A DNA stretch of 64,000 bases from Brachionus manjavacas (GCA_019054805.1 JAHQIY010000003.1:744001-808000); one strand, 5' to 3'; shown: positions 43,973 to 56,303, counted from the first letter of the stretch. Notes: generated by a model not told the origin, from the sequence alone. Numbers and translations are program-made.

Positions 43973-44270
43973 TTGAAAAACTTAATCTCAAAACAGTCTC
44001 CTCATCAATATCTCTTTGCTATCCTGATCGTCTTAAACTACTCAACCTCCAATTTCTGGAAAACCGATGAACCCAAGATCACCTCATTAAGAAGTCCAAA
44101 ATCAATTAAGGTTTTATTATCCTTTAACTTGCTTGAGACTCCCAAACTCGCTTCACTCCAAACTGCATCATTCAGAGGCATTTTTGGCCTCCCAATGCAT
44201 CTCCTTATCAGCCCCACAAAAATCTTACAATCAGAAAACTTATTATGGCAATAATGTACTTTTTTATTTT
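43973..44270. other. Ambiguous ORF, open on both strands
   Basis: The plus strand has a 93-codon frame (43973-44254). The minus strand has a frame without stops from about 44270 to 44055 (CKIFVGLIRRC, MPLNDAVWSEAS, LIDFGLLNEVILG). Its composition looks more protein-like and matches the strand of its neighbours. I cannot choose with confidence and do not recognise either product. Confidence 0.25.
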
Positions 44271-44326
44271 AAAAATAAAAATATTCATTTAAAAATTTAT
44301 TAAAAATTTAAAAGAAACAATTTCCT

Positions 44327-44633
44327 TTAAAGTTCAAATTGAAGAACTTGAATTCTTGGAGCAAAATTAAGTCTCAATTGGTCCAACGTTTTTCCTTTAA
44401 AAATTTGACAAACTTGGTAGACAAAAAATCGAAAATTAAATAAAAAGATAAATTGGAAGTGATCAAAATAACAAAATAAAAATAAAATCAATAAATTAAT
44501 TTAACATCAATAAAGCACCAAGCTTTTCTTTAAACAAATAAGATTTTCTTCCAATACGCGAAGCAATTTTGTCCCTTAACAACAACTTATTAATCCAGTT
44601 GTCGTTTCTTACAGTCTGCTTAAAAAATATCAT
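44327..44633 (-). CDS. Candidate two-exon gene for a 66-residue protein
   Basis: Exon 1 (44519-44633) encodes 38 residues starting MIFFKQTVRNDNWIN, rich in K/R; exon 2 (44327-44412) encodes KGKTLDQLRLNFAPRIQ and ends at TAA. A 106-nt intron with a GTGCTT donor and a CTACCAAG acceptor keeps phase (KEKL-V-CQIF). The donor is weak, so the join is tentative. Size and basic charge would fit a small mitochondrial or ribosomal protein, but no family is recognised. Confidence 0.4.
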
Positions 44634-44639
44634 TTTGAA

Positions 44640-45185
44640 TTTTTCGATGATTGATTAATTTATATTCTAAATCAATATTCTATAATTTTCAGTTTTTTAG
44701 TCAATTTTGATTATTATTTGATGAAAACTTTAAAAAAATTTAAATGTAACCACCAATATTTTATATTTTCAAAAAAATTATAATTAACACAAATTAAAAT
44801 ATGCTATAAAAATGATATAATCTGACAGAAAGTATCAAAAAAATCATTATGATTAAAATAATAAGAATAAAAAATTGAACTTTTAAGAAAAATAATTTTT
44901 TCGAAACAATTTCTCAAAAAAAAAAAACTATAATTTTAATTATTGATAAAATTTAGTTCAATTTAATTATTATTTTCAAAATAATAACTGACTGTATATA
45001 ATAAAGTTCACAGAAAAATAAAATTTGAGAACTTAAACACTCTAAAAGTGTAAAAAAGCTTTGAGACTCTTTGATTTGGTTTGATTCTTAACAATTTTAA
45101 CAGAACGGTTTAAAAACCATCTCCCCTACATAAAGATCAAATGTTAGCTTTTTACATTTATCAAAAGGAAAACAATTTCCGTAAT
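44640..45185. other. AT-rich intergenic stretch
   Basis: No coding sequence or repeat recognised. Confidence 0.35.
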
Positions 45186-45189
45186 GGAA

Positions 45190-46104
45190 AAATTTCAAGC
45201 TTGACCACATAAAAAAATGAACAAACTATCAATCGGCTTTGATTCAAGAACTATGGAATCTTATGGACGTCAAGAAACTGAGAACATCGCCATTCCACCC
45301 ACAAACCGATGGAATCAGTGAACGTTTAAAAAAGACTGTTAAGAGAATTATAACCTGCTATGTCAACGAAGATCATGTCGACTGGGACCAGCTAATAGAA
45401 GTTTTAGGTCTGGCTTACAATACCGCAGTCCCCTGAACGACAGGTGTTTACGAACGGATGTATGGGAGAAAAGCGAAAATGCTGCCTGTGGGTCAGGAAC
45501 GATGTCATTAAATAGGGTCTGTGTAGAAAATTCACGTAAAATTTGAATTAAACCTACGTCGTGGAACAAAAAGTAAACCAGGCTATAAATAAAATTCGTC
45601 CGATTAAAACAAAAGGCAAACGACTGATAGGGCATGTAAATTGATTGAAGAGACACTACGGTGAACAAAACATTCAAACCAACTGCTGACACGTCAAACG
45701 ACAACGCCGGACCCCAGACGGTCTCCAATACGAACAGAAAATCGACCCACTACAACGGCACCCGAACGCTTAAATAACGGCATCCGAATCAATTAATCAG
45801 AATAAAACATTGAAGAATCAAGGGATACGATTGTGGTCGATTACCCAAATATGTTGGTATACATATGCCGACCCGTAGTACCCGACCGATATGGTGTCGG
45901 CTCGTCAAACCCCATAATGCGGACAAAAACGAAGAACAGTCGGAAGAGAGTCGGCCCCAAGGCGCAGCGGCGTCCGAAGGATCCGAGGGGATCGAAGTGG
46001 CGGCAGAATCATGGGAGGGGAGACCCAAGTAAAGGGAACGGATACGGCCATTGGTTGACGGCACGGAACATTGGGACCAGGAACGACTCCAAAAAGAGGG
46101 GGAA
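45190..46104 (+). pseudogene. Ty3-like integrase end and downstream remnant
   Basis: 45239-45436 encodes the second half of an integrase core, with the SPFHPQTDGISER motif and WDQLIEVLGLAYNTAV. It then breaks at a stop but continues with a YERMYGRKAKMLPVG-like segment. 45640-46104 is more GC-rich with a basic frame (RKRVGPKAQRRPKDPRG) without clear homology. RT and gag are missing. It leads directly into a purine tract and LTR. Confidence 0.65.
46091..46104 (+). other. Polypurine tract
   Basis: AAAAAGAGGGGGAA directly precedes the LTR start TGTCTAATAAACC. Confidence 0.6.
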
Positions 46105-46106
46105 TT

Positions 46107-46315
46107 GTCTAATAAACCAATACCGCCGTCGCTTTGGCGAATAGTTTCTTAACATTCGTCTAGTTATCAACGTTGAGAGTGTGAACATCAACACTCTTAC
46201 TATAAAAGAGATTTTTTTATTTAATGATAAAATAAGAATAATAAAGTATTTTCCCCCATTTAACGTTTCTCATTTTCTCCAACGGCCTTTCGGCCAACAT
46301 TTCCACCCATTACAT
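46107..46315 (+). mobile_element. 3' LTR of the second Ty3-like element
   Basis: Begins TGTCTAATAAACC after the purine tract, contains a TATAAAAGAG promoter-like box near 46201 and an AATAAAG signal near 46238, and ends near CCACCCATTACA. The right edge is inferred from the CA end only. Confidence 0.55.
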
Positions 46316-46335
46316 TTATAATATTTTTTTTTTTT

Positions 46336-46821
46336 TTGATTTGGTGGAAAAAAAAACTTCAAAAAAGATTAAATTTTTGGACCAACAAGCAAAAAAAGTA
46401 CCAAAAAGGTTCGGAAAAACCCCTCCGGTTTTTGATTATTAGGAGGGAGTTTGGAACTAGTTCTTTTTTGTGTTGGAATCACTGGTTTGAATCATTTGCA
46501 ATTTGGCTTAGAGGACATGCTTGGAAAAACTTTAATGTAGTGTTTTACAGGAATAGTCCAAAAGAATTGTTTAAAAGCGAAACTATGGCTAAATTTGAGA
46601 TTAATTTCAATGATGAGTCGAAAATTAATTGTCCGTAAACAGGTATAACAACTAATGTTTGGGAAGACATGTACAATTTATTCAAATTAATATCAAACTA
46701 TATAGAGCTACCAATAGATTTAGCTGTTATTTCGTATTATAATTTGTCGATTTATTTATTCAATGAAATAAAAGGTTTTTGTTACCGCATTTACCAACTA
46801 AAAACTGAATTTTCGAGATAA
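46336..46821 (+). pseudogene. Unrecognised ORF with one in-frame stop
   Basis: A 100-codon frame (46336-46638) continues in the same frame past a single TAA for another ~60 codons (NVWEDMYNLFKLISNYIELP...). Composition is aromatic-rich and protein-like (SSFLCWNHWFESFAIWLRG). I do not recognise it. It may belong to a mobile element next to the LTR. Confidence 0.35.
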
Positions 46822-47109
46822 ACTTGAAATTTTGACTAAAGTCACGCAATTGCGTAATTTTAACCAATGACCTTCGTCAATTACGTCACTATAGTAGCAT
46901 ATACAATCAAATTTATTTTCAAGTTATTTTCAATACAGTGATAAGCGCATATAAGAAAATTGTATTTGCTCAAAAAAAAATTCTTATATTCGACAATGTC
47001 TTAAAAATGAAAAATATTTACGAGGCTTCGATAAACCATTCATACAGGGCTTCTACAATCATAAGGACTTTACCCTCTCTTATCCGTTCAACGTTTTTAT
47101 TGAAGCCTT

Positions 47110-47312
47110 TATCGTGTAATTCTCGATATTTTGATTCATTTTTTTTGTTTTAAAACTGTTGAAGGATGAATAGAGAATTTTTGACAAACTTTTTTGTTAT
47201 CTTGACCTTGGTCTAAACAATAATGAATTTAAATTCTTTTTTCTAGACTAATAGCAGTCCTCTAATTTTTTGCTTTATCATTTTTATCAACGCCTTTTTT
47301 ATTATTTGCCAT
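47110..47312 (-). pseudogene. Pogo/CENP-B-like transposase N-terminus, decayed
   Basis: From an ATG at 47312 the minus strand reads MANNKKGVDKNDKAKN, a stop, then RTAISLEKRI, LDQGQDNKKVCQKFSIHPST, with further stops. This resembles the first helix-turn-helix of pogo/CENP-B proteins. No catalytic domain was found. Confidence 0.4.
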
Positions 47313-47319
47313 TTATAAA

Positions 47320-48060
47320 AATTTCAATTTTATAATAAACACAATAAGTTCAACCTACACAGAAAGTTTCCATGAAGAAAATTGTATTTGTATTTAAAAT
47401 CTAATTCATTGTATTCGATAAATTTCTATAGGAAAATTTTTATTATGCAAAAATATTAGAACTAAAAGTATTCTAAAAGTTTTTGTCTTATAAGGTTTAG
47501 TTAATAAAAAGCGAAAATTTCTTGTCCCCATATTTTTTATAAACTGTTTCAATGAAATAACAAATTTCAAATTTGCAGATTTTTGATATGATAGTGTTAA
47601 TATTTAACATATTCATTAACTAATTTAATATTAATCAAACTTTTTGATGTAACAAATTTAGGAATAAATGAGTTTTCAATTTGATTCAATAATAATACTT
47701 ACAATTATTTAGTTTTTGTGAAGTCCAACACAAAATAACAAAATATAGAGTAAAATATTTAAAAAGCTTTTTTCAAAAAGTTTAAAATAAGTTCGGTATC
47801 GATTGTAAGTCTGCTAATGGTGTGTATAATCTCTAAAGAATGCACCACGCTCGATTATATTGAAATTTAAATTCTACAAAACTCTGCAAATTTTGCAAAC
47901 CTTAATTTTTATTGCAACTTTGAATGTAGCCCTTGGTTGAATTTACAGAACTAATCATAGACCCTAAGAAAAATTTTTTTTACTGATTTTCACAAAAACC
48001 CTAAAGCGTGTTAAAAGATATGTTTGAAGGTAAAAAATAACGTAAATTGTATAAATAAAA
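47320..48060. other. AT-rich intergenic stretch
   Basis: Nothing recognised on either strand. Confidence 0.35.
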
Positions 48061-48064
48061 TAAA

Positions 48065-48320
48065 AATCAGCATGGGTTAATATCACAATTGGAGTGCTTT
48101 AAGGTTCAGAACTTGGCAATCTTCTTTTCATATTATTTATAAACGACCTCCCAGATGTAGATGAATGTTCAAAACCACTTGAAACTCTATGCAGATAACC
48201 GACGGTGTTCAGCACCGACGAGATTAGAGAGAAAATTGATCAACAGCAATCAGATCTCAATAGAATAGGAGAATGGTGCGACAAATTTTGCATGCAACTA
48301 AACAAGAAATAAACAAAATC
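48065..48320 (+). mobile_element. LINE fragment, RT palm remnant
   Basis: Broken frames give LLFILFINDLPDVDE, a remnant of the catalytic motif (the sequence at LCR. replaces YADD), and DQQQSDLNRIGEWCDKFCM. It is a CR1/jockey-type RT remnant. Confidence 0.5.
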
Positions 48321-48779
48321 TCAAAGAGAAAAAATCTCGAATAGATAATCCCGAATGAATAAATAATGTCCAAAAAATTATCTTAAAAAAAGTTTCATCA
48401 ATTAATAATTAGTGCTTCACACATCCAATTAATGATTAAATCAAATCGATTCTTTTGATAATTGTCGAATAGTTGTTTCATGAATTTATCATTTTTATTT
48501 TTTTCCATATAACTTTGCTCCAGCTTAAATAGTTCAAAATTGTTGATGGTCATATTATACCTGGCATCGGGTTTTATACGAGTGAGCCACGACTAAACGC
48601 TTTTGCTGGTTCTGTAAGTGGACAATGTGATTAAATATTTTTGTCGAAATTTTTCAAATTATAATATTGGACATTTAATTCGTCGATATTTTTGACTTTC
48701 GAGATTTTACCTTTCGATATTATGTCACACGTCCAAGAGACTTGGGCATCTTTATTGAGAGCTTCATGAAATGTAGCTT

Positions 48780-49330
48780 TCTAACTTAAACAAAGTAAAC
48801 AAAGCATAAATTCTTGGTATGCTTAAAAATTTTGAATGGAGCGACCGAAATCTTTGGGTCACCATCTACACGACATAAATTAGACTTCACTTGGAATTCG
48901 CGATCCCGGTATGGAACCACCCTTCGTTGCACAATCGATCATGCTTGAGAAAGTCCAACGAAGAGCTTCAAAATAACTTACACTAAAATAAAACTTAAAT
49001 CCAACCAATGTTTAAACATATGTTGATCATCACATTCGATCTTAGGCGCAAAAAAGGTTATTTAATTCAATTTTTAAAGTCATTGATTGAGCTCGAGCTT
49101 TTTGACTGGTATCAAGCGACATTCAATTTGTTCATGCGGCCTCAACAAGAGGCAATTAAAGGCGGTTCAGGTCGCATAGTTTCACTTCTCGTGAAATTAA
49201 CGACTTTTACTCGTCGATCAGTGTAAGAATGCACTTCTTCACTAACAGGGTATCCACAATGTGGAATCAGCTGCAGGACAGTAAAGTAAACGCTAGTTGT
49301 TTCAATATTTTCAAAGCATAACAGGTTCTC
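48780..49330 (+). mobile_element. CR1-like LINE C-terminal fragment
   Basis: Translates in pieces to LEFAIPVWNHPSL, DLRRKKGYLIQFLKS (in frame 49008-49226) and RVSTMWNQL-like sequence. The order matches the fragment at 8225-9015, so the two belong to the same broad group and this may be the same insertion as 48065-48320. Confidence 0.55.
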
Positions 49331-50185
49331 TTGCTGCTACAGTTAGGCTTTTTTTTGGCGGCTTTGGTCCACGTTTCAGCATGTATGCCGTGGTATAAGA
49401 GCCAAAAGGATTTAGAGACTGATAAAAAATGAGCAAACAAATTAGCAGATAATATTGTTTAAGTCGAATAAGAGCGAAGTGTGTTGAATTTAGTAGTAGT
49501 GAAAATTCGCCCAGGTAAATTATCGTGATGTAGGTCTCACAAAAGCTCAATCAATGATAAACTTGAGAGCAAGAAATCTAAAAACACTTTATATTGTATA
49601 TTTTTTTAAATTTGAACAATTTATTTTTTTTAATAGAAATAAAGAAAAAAAATAAAATTTTTGTCATTTTTTTATAAGCAAAAATATAAATTTAGTTTCA
49701 CATAAAAAAAATTTCAAAATAAATCTTTTAAATTGTTTCAGAACTTGTTTATATTATTTTAATGCTTTAAATGGTAGTAATTTTTTATTTTTAGCATAAA
49801 ATAACTGAATTCAAGGTCCAATAAAAAGAGATAATTTTTTTTGTGCTCATAAGTTTAATGGCAAACAGAATTTTTTTAAATTTTAAATTCTTTTTGTAAT
49901 TTAGTACTATTGACGATTAGGGTTTTAAAATATTCTCTTAAATTAAAGATATCATTTTTTAGAATATATTGCAAAAATAATTTTCATTTAATCTTTAATG
50001 AATAATGAAGCAGGTACTTATTTCTATTTAATTTCAACACTAAGCATTAAAAAGCTAAAGTTTTTAAAAAAAAATTTTCATCAAAAATTTTAATAACATT
50101 TAGTAGTAAGATTCCTTTTGACTGTAGCTAGCTAGCCAGCAAGTGTGTTGGTAAGGCACACTAAGACAGCTGATGTGATTGATTG
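49331..50185. other. Intergenic stretch
   Basis: No convincing coding sequence. The 79-codon minus-strand frame at 49311-49550 overlaps the LINE end and has no support. Confidence 0.35.
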
Positions 50186-50189
50186 CTGC

Positions 50190-50495
50190 TCATCCAGCAA
50201 TCAATGCCTGCTTTAAATTTAAGTTATCTCTATCTTCGAAATTTCTTTGTGATATTTGAAGCAGTGACTTTTTCCTCGGATTTTCGGTGATATTAAAATT
50301 GTTTCTTTTTTCAACCAATTCTATTACATGCATTAACTTGCATAAATGAATTAGATCACCTCTTTTTCTTCTTTCCACCAGATTTAAAATGTTCAAAGCC
50401 TTCAATCTGCTTTCATAAGGTATGTTTCTAATTGAAGAAACAAATTTCGTAGCTCTGCGTTGAATCCTTTCAACTATTTCACACAGTCAGACTTA
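50190..50495 (-). mobile_element. CR1-like LINE C-terminal fragment, inverted
   Basis: The minus strand encodes IVERIQRRATKFVSS, ALNILNLVERRKRGDLIHL and a short tail in a nearly open frame. RRATK plus RRxRGDLI is a hallmark of this ORF2 region. Confidence 0.65.
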
Positions 50496-50925
50496 AGAAT
50501 TGTAGACAATACAGTAACACAAATTTCTAAAAAGCACCAAAAAAAATTAAATACAATGATCTAAATAACTAACAATCAAAACTAGCTAATGGTTAGCTGA
50601 TGCGATCTAACACTTATTTGCTTTGTTTGTAGCCTCTACCACTTCATTTTTCAATTTTTGATTATTATTAAAAATAAGACAAAATATTATATGATCAGTA
50701 AAATAATGTATATTCAATCAGAAAATATACTTGAGTAAATTTATTAAAAAGAAATAGCAAAAATATTTATTTTTTCAGTAAATTTATTGAATTTTCTCAG
50801 CAAAAGTATTTTAATCTGCAGTAAAATTTATTCAGTAAAATAATTCAAAAATAGTAACAATTTCAAAAAAAATGTTTGGTTAATTTAATACTAATTTTCC
50901 ATACTGAATAAATTAAATAAATTTG

Positions 50926-51560
50926 CTATAAAATCAGGTTTGACTTGTTCGAGCTGAGAAATGTTTTATATTTTAAATTTCTATTATTCGAAAAAAATAA
51001 AAAATCTCTAAAAAAGGGATAGATTAATGGGTTTTTGTTGATAACGGAAAAATTGGAGTATCTAGTGTTGAGGTTTTGTAGGCGTTCTTCCACGTATTCT
51101 ATGTTTGTGAGAGCTTTCATGTCTTCTGTTGGAGTTAAATATGGTAAACGAAATATATTTTCAAACCAATATTTAGAATCGATTGTAATTTTTTGATGTT
51201 TGAAACACTTAGTTTACACAAAATTATTGAATAGTAGTCAATTATTGAACGAATCAGACCATTATGTTGATTGTTTCAGTCCCCAGGATTTGTGTGACAA
51301 TATTTTTATTAAATTGAGTCTCCTTTAACATTTATTTTTTATGTTTTTAATTTGATATTTGAAGGTTAATTGTTTGTCGAATGTTATTCCGAGGAATGAA
51401 GGATCATCTTTGTGACTTATTTTTCCGTCAAAGTTTGATTCATCTTTCATGTTCCTTGAAAAAATGATAAAGGACTGAATTTTCAATAGTACTGACTTTC
51501 TTACTCTTTTATATGCAATTATTTCATGTGTTATTGTTCGATTTGTCAATTAAGTGTTAA
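50926..51560 (-). mobile_element. LINE B-like fragment, inverted
   Basis: 51325-51549 encodes PSFLGITFDKQLTFKYQI; sequence in between is broken, and 50926-51120 encodes a C-terminal-like tail. The FLGI.FD motif is shared with LINE A and B. Confidence 0.5.
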
Positions 51561-51803
51561 AAAATCAAATAAATGACAGTTTGACAGTTACTATGTCAAT
51601 TTACTAAATTAGTTCTTTTTTTATTTTTAGTGATTTTATTAATTAATTTGCAGAATAAATTGTTATTTTTATTTGCTGAAAAAATAATTTTGCTGAAGAT
51701 AATTGAAAATTTGTCGTTTGGCTTAGCAAATTTGAAAAACCAAAATTTAATTTAAAGGCGTCATCACGTGATTTAAAAACCGTTGAAAGTTGTGTGTTGG
51801 CAA

Positions 51804-52717
51804 TGTCGCTCAACAAAACAAACCAAAACCGACGGTTGATAAAGTCTTATTTAGTGCACTTGATGTCGTCCTGAACTAAGTGGAAAATGATGCGATCACA
51901 AGTATCTACAATTTCTCTTCAAACAAAGTTTGGATAAAAGAGTTTAATGCTGCTTTTAATGTTGCCAAAATTTTCGATCGTGACATCAATATCAATGGAA
52001 CCATTTTCAGACTTGAAGATGCAAATAAAGTCCCGGATCTCAGAAGGTATTGTACTTTTGCGATTTCACTTCTTGCCCTCTGATTTCGAGAATCATAGAC
52101 TTGAAACCTTCTTTAATGCTGTTCGAATTGATGGACTCAATATTGAACACATTACCGAAGAAAAATATAAAGATAGACCCGAGAGGAAAAATGGTGTCAG
52201 AAGGGTGAGAATATCATTTCCAAAAGAAGTTGAGAATATTATTGAAAGCTTGTCAGGCCCCAAAATAATGTATGGTTTAAAGTGTCTTGTGTCAATTGTT
52301 GGAAAAAAGCTGAAATGCTATTTTTGTGATGATGAAGGACACAACATTGCTAAATGCTCTGTCAAAGAAACACTATGCAAGAAAATTGACCAACAAGAAA
52401 CGCAATCATTATTTGAAGCTGACCAAAAAGATAATAATGAAAATGTGATGCCAAAAACACCTGGATATCAGCCAACAAATTTCAATGACGTAATATCCCA
52501 AATTAGCCCAAAAGACCTTAAAACTCCAGTTTTAGAAGAAGCTTTGGTAAGTCGTTTAAACGATTTTCTACCAATATGCCAGTCACCTGTCAATGTACGC
52601 TCAATTGATCAGAATGAGACTGAGAATTTTTTCCAAACCAGAAATCAAACCAAGAGATTTCCCGAATCTGATCCAAATGAAAAAAAGCTCACCAAGCTCA
52701 CTCAAAAAAACCATTAG
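51804..52717 (+). pseudogene. LINE A ORF1, gag-like with zinc knuckle
   Basis: Starts near 51804 (MSLNKTNQN), has an early frame problem and a stop near 51870, then 51880-52083 and 51947-52717 in shifted frames. The conserved features are an RNA-binding-like region and one CCHC zinc knuckle, CYFCDDEGHNIAKC (about 52317-52360). The C-terminus is polar. Such ORF1 proteins coat the LINE RNA. Confidence 0.7.
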
Positions 52718-52859
52718 TTGTCTTAGAAAATCAAAACGACAGTACCTTCGAGTCTAAATCAAACAGTTCAACAACTGAATGTTCAATTCAAGTAGATCAA
52801 TCATCAAACGAAATTGGTCAGCAAACTGCCAGTCAAAACAGCATTGAAGAAAATTTAGA

Positions 52860-55758
52860 ATGAAAAAGAAGATAAATAAATCAACTTTAAGAACAAAACC
52901 TCTTAATAAAACAAGGTTAGTAATTACAAACTGGAATTGTCTTCATTTACCTAGTAGGGTTCATCTCTTAGCCAATTTTTTAGCTCAAAAATGTCCCGAC
53001 ATTGTTTTGCTCAATGAACTAAAGATAGATTTAAGTGAGGCAAATATTTATCTTGATTTTCACAATTATCAATTCATAACAAAACCACGCAACAAGTATG
53101 GAGGAGGAGTTGATTAAGGAGTAGAATAAGGAGTATGGAGGAGGAGACTTATAAAATAAGGAGTGAAAAGGAAGTATAAGTCAAGGTCTTATAAAATAAG
53201 GAGTATAAGTCGGAATTGAATTTATACAAGATTTCTCTAATGAGGAATTCAATTCCGAACTCCTTTGTATAAAAATGAACTTAGGAAAGAATAATGAATC
53301 GTTTATATTCAGTCTTTATAATCGACCCAATATGCTTCTGAACTTTGAGTTTTTTAAAACTGTTAATAAAAAATGTAGAAACTACATTTTAGGTGATGAT
53401 CTTAACGTCAGAACAAAGCAAATAGGCTGCGTAGGGGAAAATGAAAACGGCATAATGTTGGAAAGAATAATCAATGAGTTTGACTTCTCAGTAATCAATG
53501 ATAAGCGTCCTACTTTCAATATTTTTAATAGGAATTACTTTGAAATTCTTGATCTTTTATTAGTTTCATCTTCATTAATTGACAAAATTACCGACTTTTG
53601 TGTCCTAAATAGTCAAGAAATGACAAGTGACCATTTCCCAATCGAAGCATCGATTTCTATGGGCTATCAATTAGAAAATAAATTAGCAGCTAAAAAGTTT
53701 AACTATAAGAAAGCAAACTGGCAATTATTCAGCGAGATTTTAAATTCTCAAATAGTGAATATCACTGAAAGTTCCCTCACAATAGATCAACTAAATGATA
53801 AAATTACAGAAAAAATTATTTCTACTTCACATAAAAGCATTCCTTATCATTCGCAGAAAACCTACAAAACCAGTCTTCCCCCGAACATTGTTATTCTGAT
53901 AAAAGAACGCAGGAAAATAAGAAGAAACTTTCAAAAAACTCGCTGTCAAAATCTCAAGAAAAAATTTAATCAACTTACATTCGAGTTAAAGACCTCTTTA
54001 AAAAAATTCTGTAATCAAAATTGGTTTGATTTTATTGAGAAAATGGGAAAAAACCCACTGACAAGTAGACCATTCTGAAAAAAAATAAATAAATTTAGAT
54101 CAAAAAAGGATCAAATTTAATCCCAAATTTGTTTTTAAATGACAAGGAATTCAAAACTAATGAAGAAAAGGGAAAATGCTTTGGAGAACTCCTATCTTCA
54201 ATATTTAGTCCTAATTCTGATTTAATAGATCGTGATAAAGATTTCGAAATACTTAATTCTAACTCTGAATTCTTTAGAAATTATGATCAGTCTAATTTTA
54301 ATGATCCAATTTGCTTAAATGAATTTAATTATGGCTCTAAAAAGATTGAAAAATGAAGCGGCATCAGGACATGACCAAATTCATAATCTAATGTTAAAAA
54401 ACTTACCAAGAAATTCATTAATAGAAATCTTAGAACTTTTTAATTTATCTCTTAGAAAAGGTAAAGTCCCGAAAGCATGGAAAACATCGAACATTACTAT
54501 GATTCAAAAAAAAGCCTCTTCTTTACAAGATCCTTTAAATTATAGACCAATTAATATAACGAGTTGTTTAGGAAAGTTACTGGAAAGAAAAGTTTATTCA
54601 AGATTATACAATTATTTGGAACAAAATTCACTCCTTATCCAGGAGCAATCTGGATTTAGGAAACACCGGCGAACATCAGATAATCTTTTCTTTTTAATTC
54701 AAAAAATTGTGGAATCATTTAATAGAAAAAAAAGAGTTTGTGGCCTTTTTATTGATATTTCTAAAGCCTTTGATAGGGTTTGGCATGAAGGTCTACTTTA
54801 AATTGATTAAAATGAATCCACCTCATTACTTGACTAACTGGATTAGATCCTTTTTAGATAGTAGGACATTTAAGGTAAATGTGAATGACCAATTGAGCGA
54901 CGAATATCAAATAACTGCAGGTGTTCCTCAAGGCTCAGTAATTAGTCCTCTTCTATTTAGTATATATTTAAGAATGACATTCCCAAATGAAACAAAACAA
55001 ATAATGAATACTCTCTGCTTTTCGCAGATGATCTAGTTACATTCTTCATTTATTACAAAAAAGGGAAACTAGAAAATAAGATTAATAAATGCACCAACGA
55101 ACTAGAACAATGGCTTATTAAATGGAAAATGAAGATATCAGTTGAAAAGTCGTGTTCAGTAGTCTTTTCTAGGTACAAAAAATAGAGTGATAATCTAAAC
55201 TTAAAAATTTATTGAAACAGAATAATGAACCAAAAAGAAATCAAGTTTCTTGGCTTTAAATTTGATTCTAAATTAAATTTTAATATATTAGTAGACGAAA
55301 TCAAAGAACGCTGCAATAAAAGGCAAAATATTATTAAGATATTGTCAAATAAAAAATGGAGTCTTACTCAAAACACACTAGGAAATTTATATAAATCTTT
55401 AGTCGGATCGATTTTAGACTATTCTTTTCCTTGCTTAAATGCATTTTTAGAAAATAATATCAAAAAACTACAAGCAATTCAGAATACAGCAGTAAGATCT
55501 ATCCTTAAGTTAAAATATGATACTCCCTCCAACATCGTGCAACATGAAGCTTTTAATAAACTAAAATTACTAACAGTCTCGAATCGTCTTTTTGAGTTGA
55601 GTGAGAAATCTGTTGGGACAGGACTGAGTCATTCTATTCCATTGGTTGAAAGACTGGTGAAAGAATACAAAGAAGGTTTCGAATCAAGATATATTGAATA
55701 CCCAACTCCATTGTTTAATTGCTACCTTACTATTTCTTCTTTTTTTCCAGAAACTTGA
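52860..55758 (+). pseudogene. LINE A ORF2, endonuclease and reverse transcriptase, broken
   Basis: The endonuclease start (52860-53117: VITNWNCLHLPSR, PDIVLLNELK) and end (53275-54078: ILGDDLNVR, TSDHFPIEA) are of the apurinic/EEP type that nicks the target. RT follows in three frames: 54319-54801 (NYRPINITSC, EQSGFRKHRRTSDN, FIDISKAFDRVWH), 54707-55036 (GVPQGSVISPLLFSIY), FADDL near 55020, and 55225-55758 (KFLGFKFDSKLNF to the C-terminus). No RNase H was seen. Confidence 0.85.
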
Positions 55759-56030
55759 ACTATTTAAACACGTGCCACATGTAACAATCTTTTCCAATTT
55801 ATGTCTTTTCAACTTTCATTTTTTTAGCTTATTTACTCTATTTTGATTCTTTTTTTTTATCTAATTTTATTAACTTTAATTTTATTTTTTTTTTATTTTA
55901 TTATTTTATTTTTAATTTATTCTGAAGGAGCTTTAGCTCGGTACAGAAAACAAATAAATAAATAATTTTCTGAATAGAATTTACTGATGGGATAATCATT
56001 TTTACTGAATAAAACATTATATTTACTGAT

Positions 56031-56303
56031 TTATTCTATTATTTTTCCTGAAGCGATGATCAAATGCCAAAAAATAACTTCAAAATCTATTTCGGTTTCT
56101 GACGTTGATGACTGTTTACCATTAATAAAAAAAGTGAATCCTTTATTTTTATGAATATAATGCTTAACCACACATTTTGATGTGTTGAATAGAAGTAGCC
56201 AATCTTGAGTCCACTTGAAAATCAAATCTAAATCTGATTGCAGTTTCACTGCGCTTACTTCTGATAGCGTTTGCGAGAATATTTTAGTATCATCTGCATT
56301 CAT
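56031..56303 (-). mobile_element. LINE RT fragment with ADDTKIF motif, inverted
   Basis: 90 codons with NADDTKIFSQTL, LQSDLDLIFKWTQDWLLLFN and KCVVKH, the classic region from the catalytic motif onward in CR1/jockey-type RTs. It is an open fragment without its other domains. Confidence 0.7.

Larger units (their letters stand above)
51790..55965 (+). mobile_element. LINE A, near-full-length but inactive copy
   Basis: Contains ORF1, an endonuclease, RT, C-terminal domain and 3' UTR in order. The end is a GAAGGAGCTTTAGCTCGG stem-loop plus an AACAAATAAATAAATAA tail. ORF2 is broken by an insertion near 53115-53215, by frameshifts near 54080-54130, 54340 and 54795, around the FADDL site near 55015, and by a stop near 55183. 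It is the best reference for reading the other copies. Confidence 0.9.

Noticed and set aside
45363..46194. Overlapping frames on both strands after the integrase fragment
   Set aside because: The higher GC lowers stop frequency; no motifs. Only the integrase piece and the LTR are supported.
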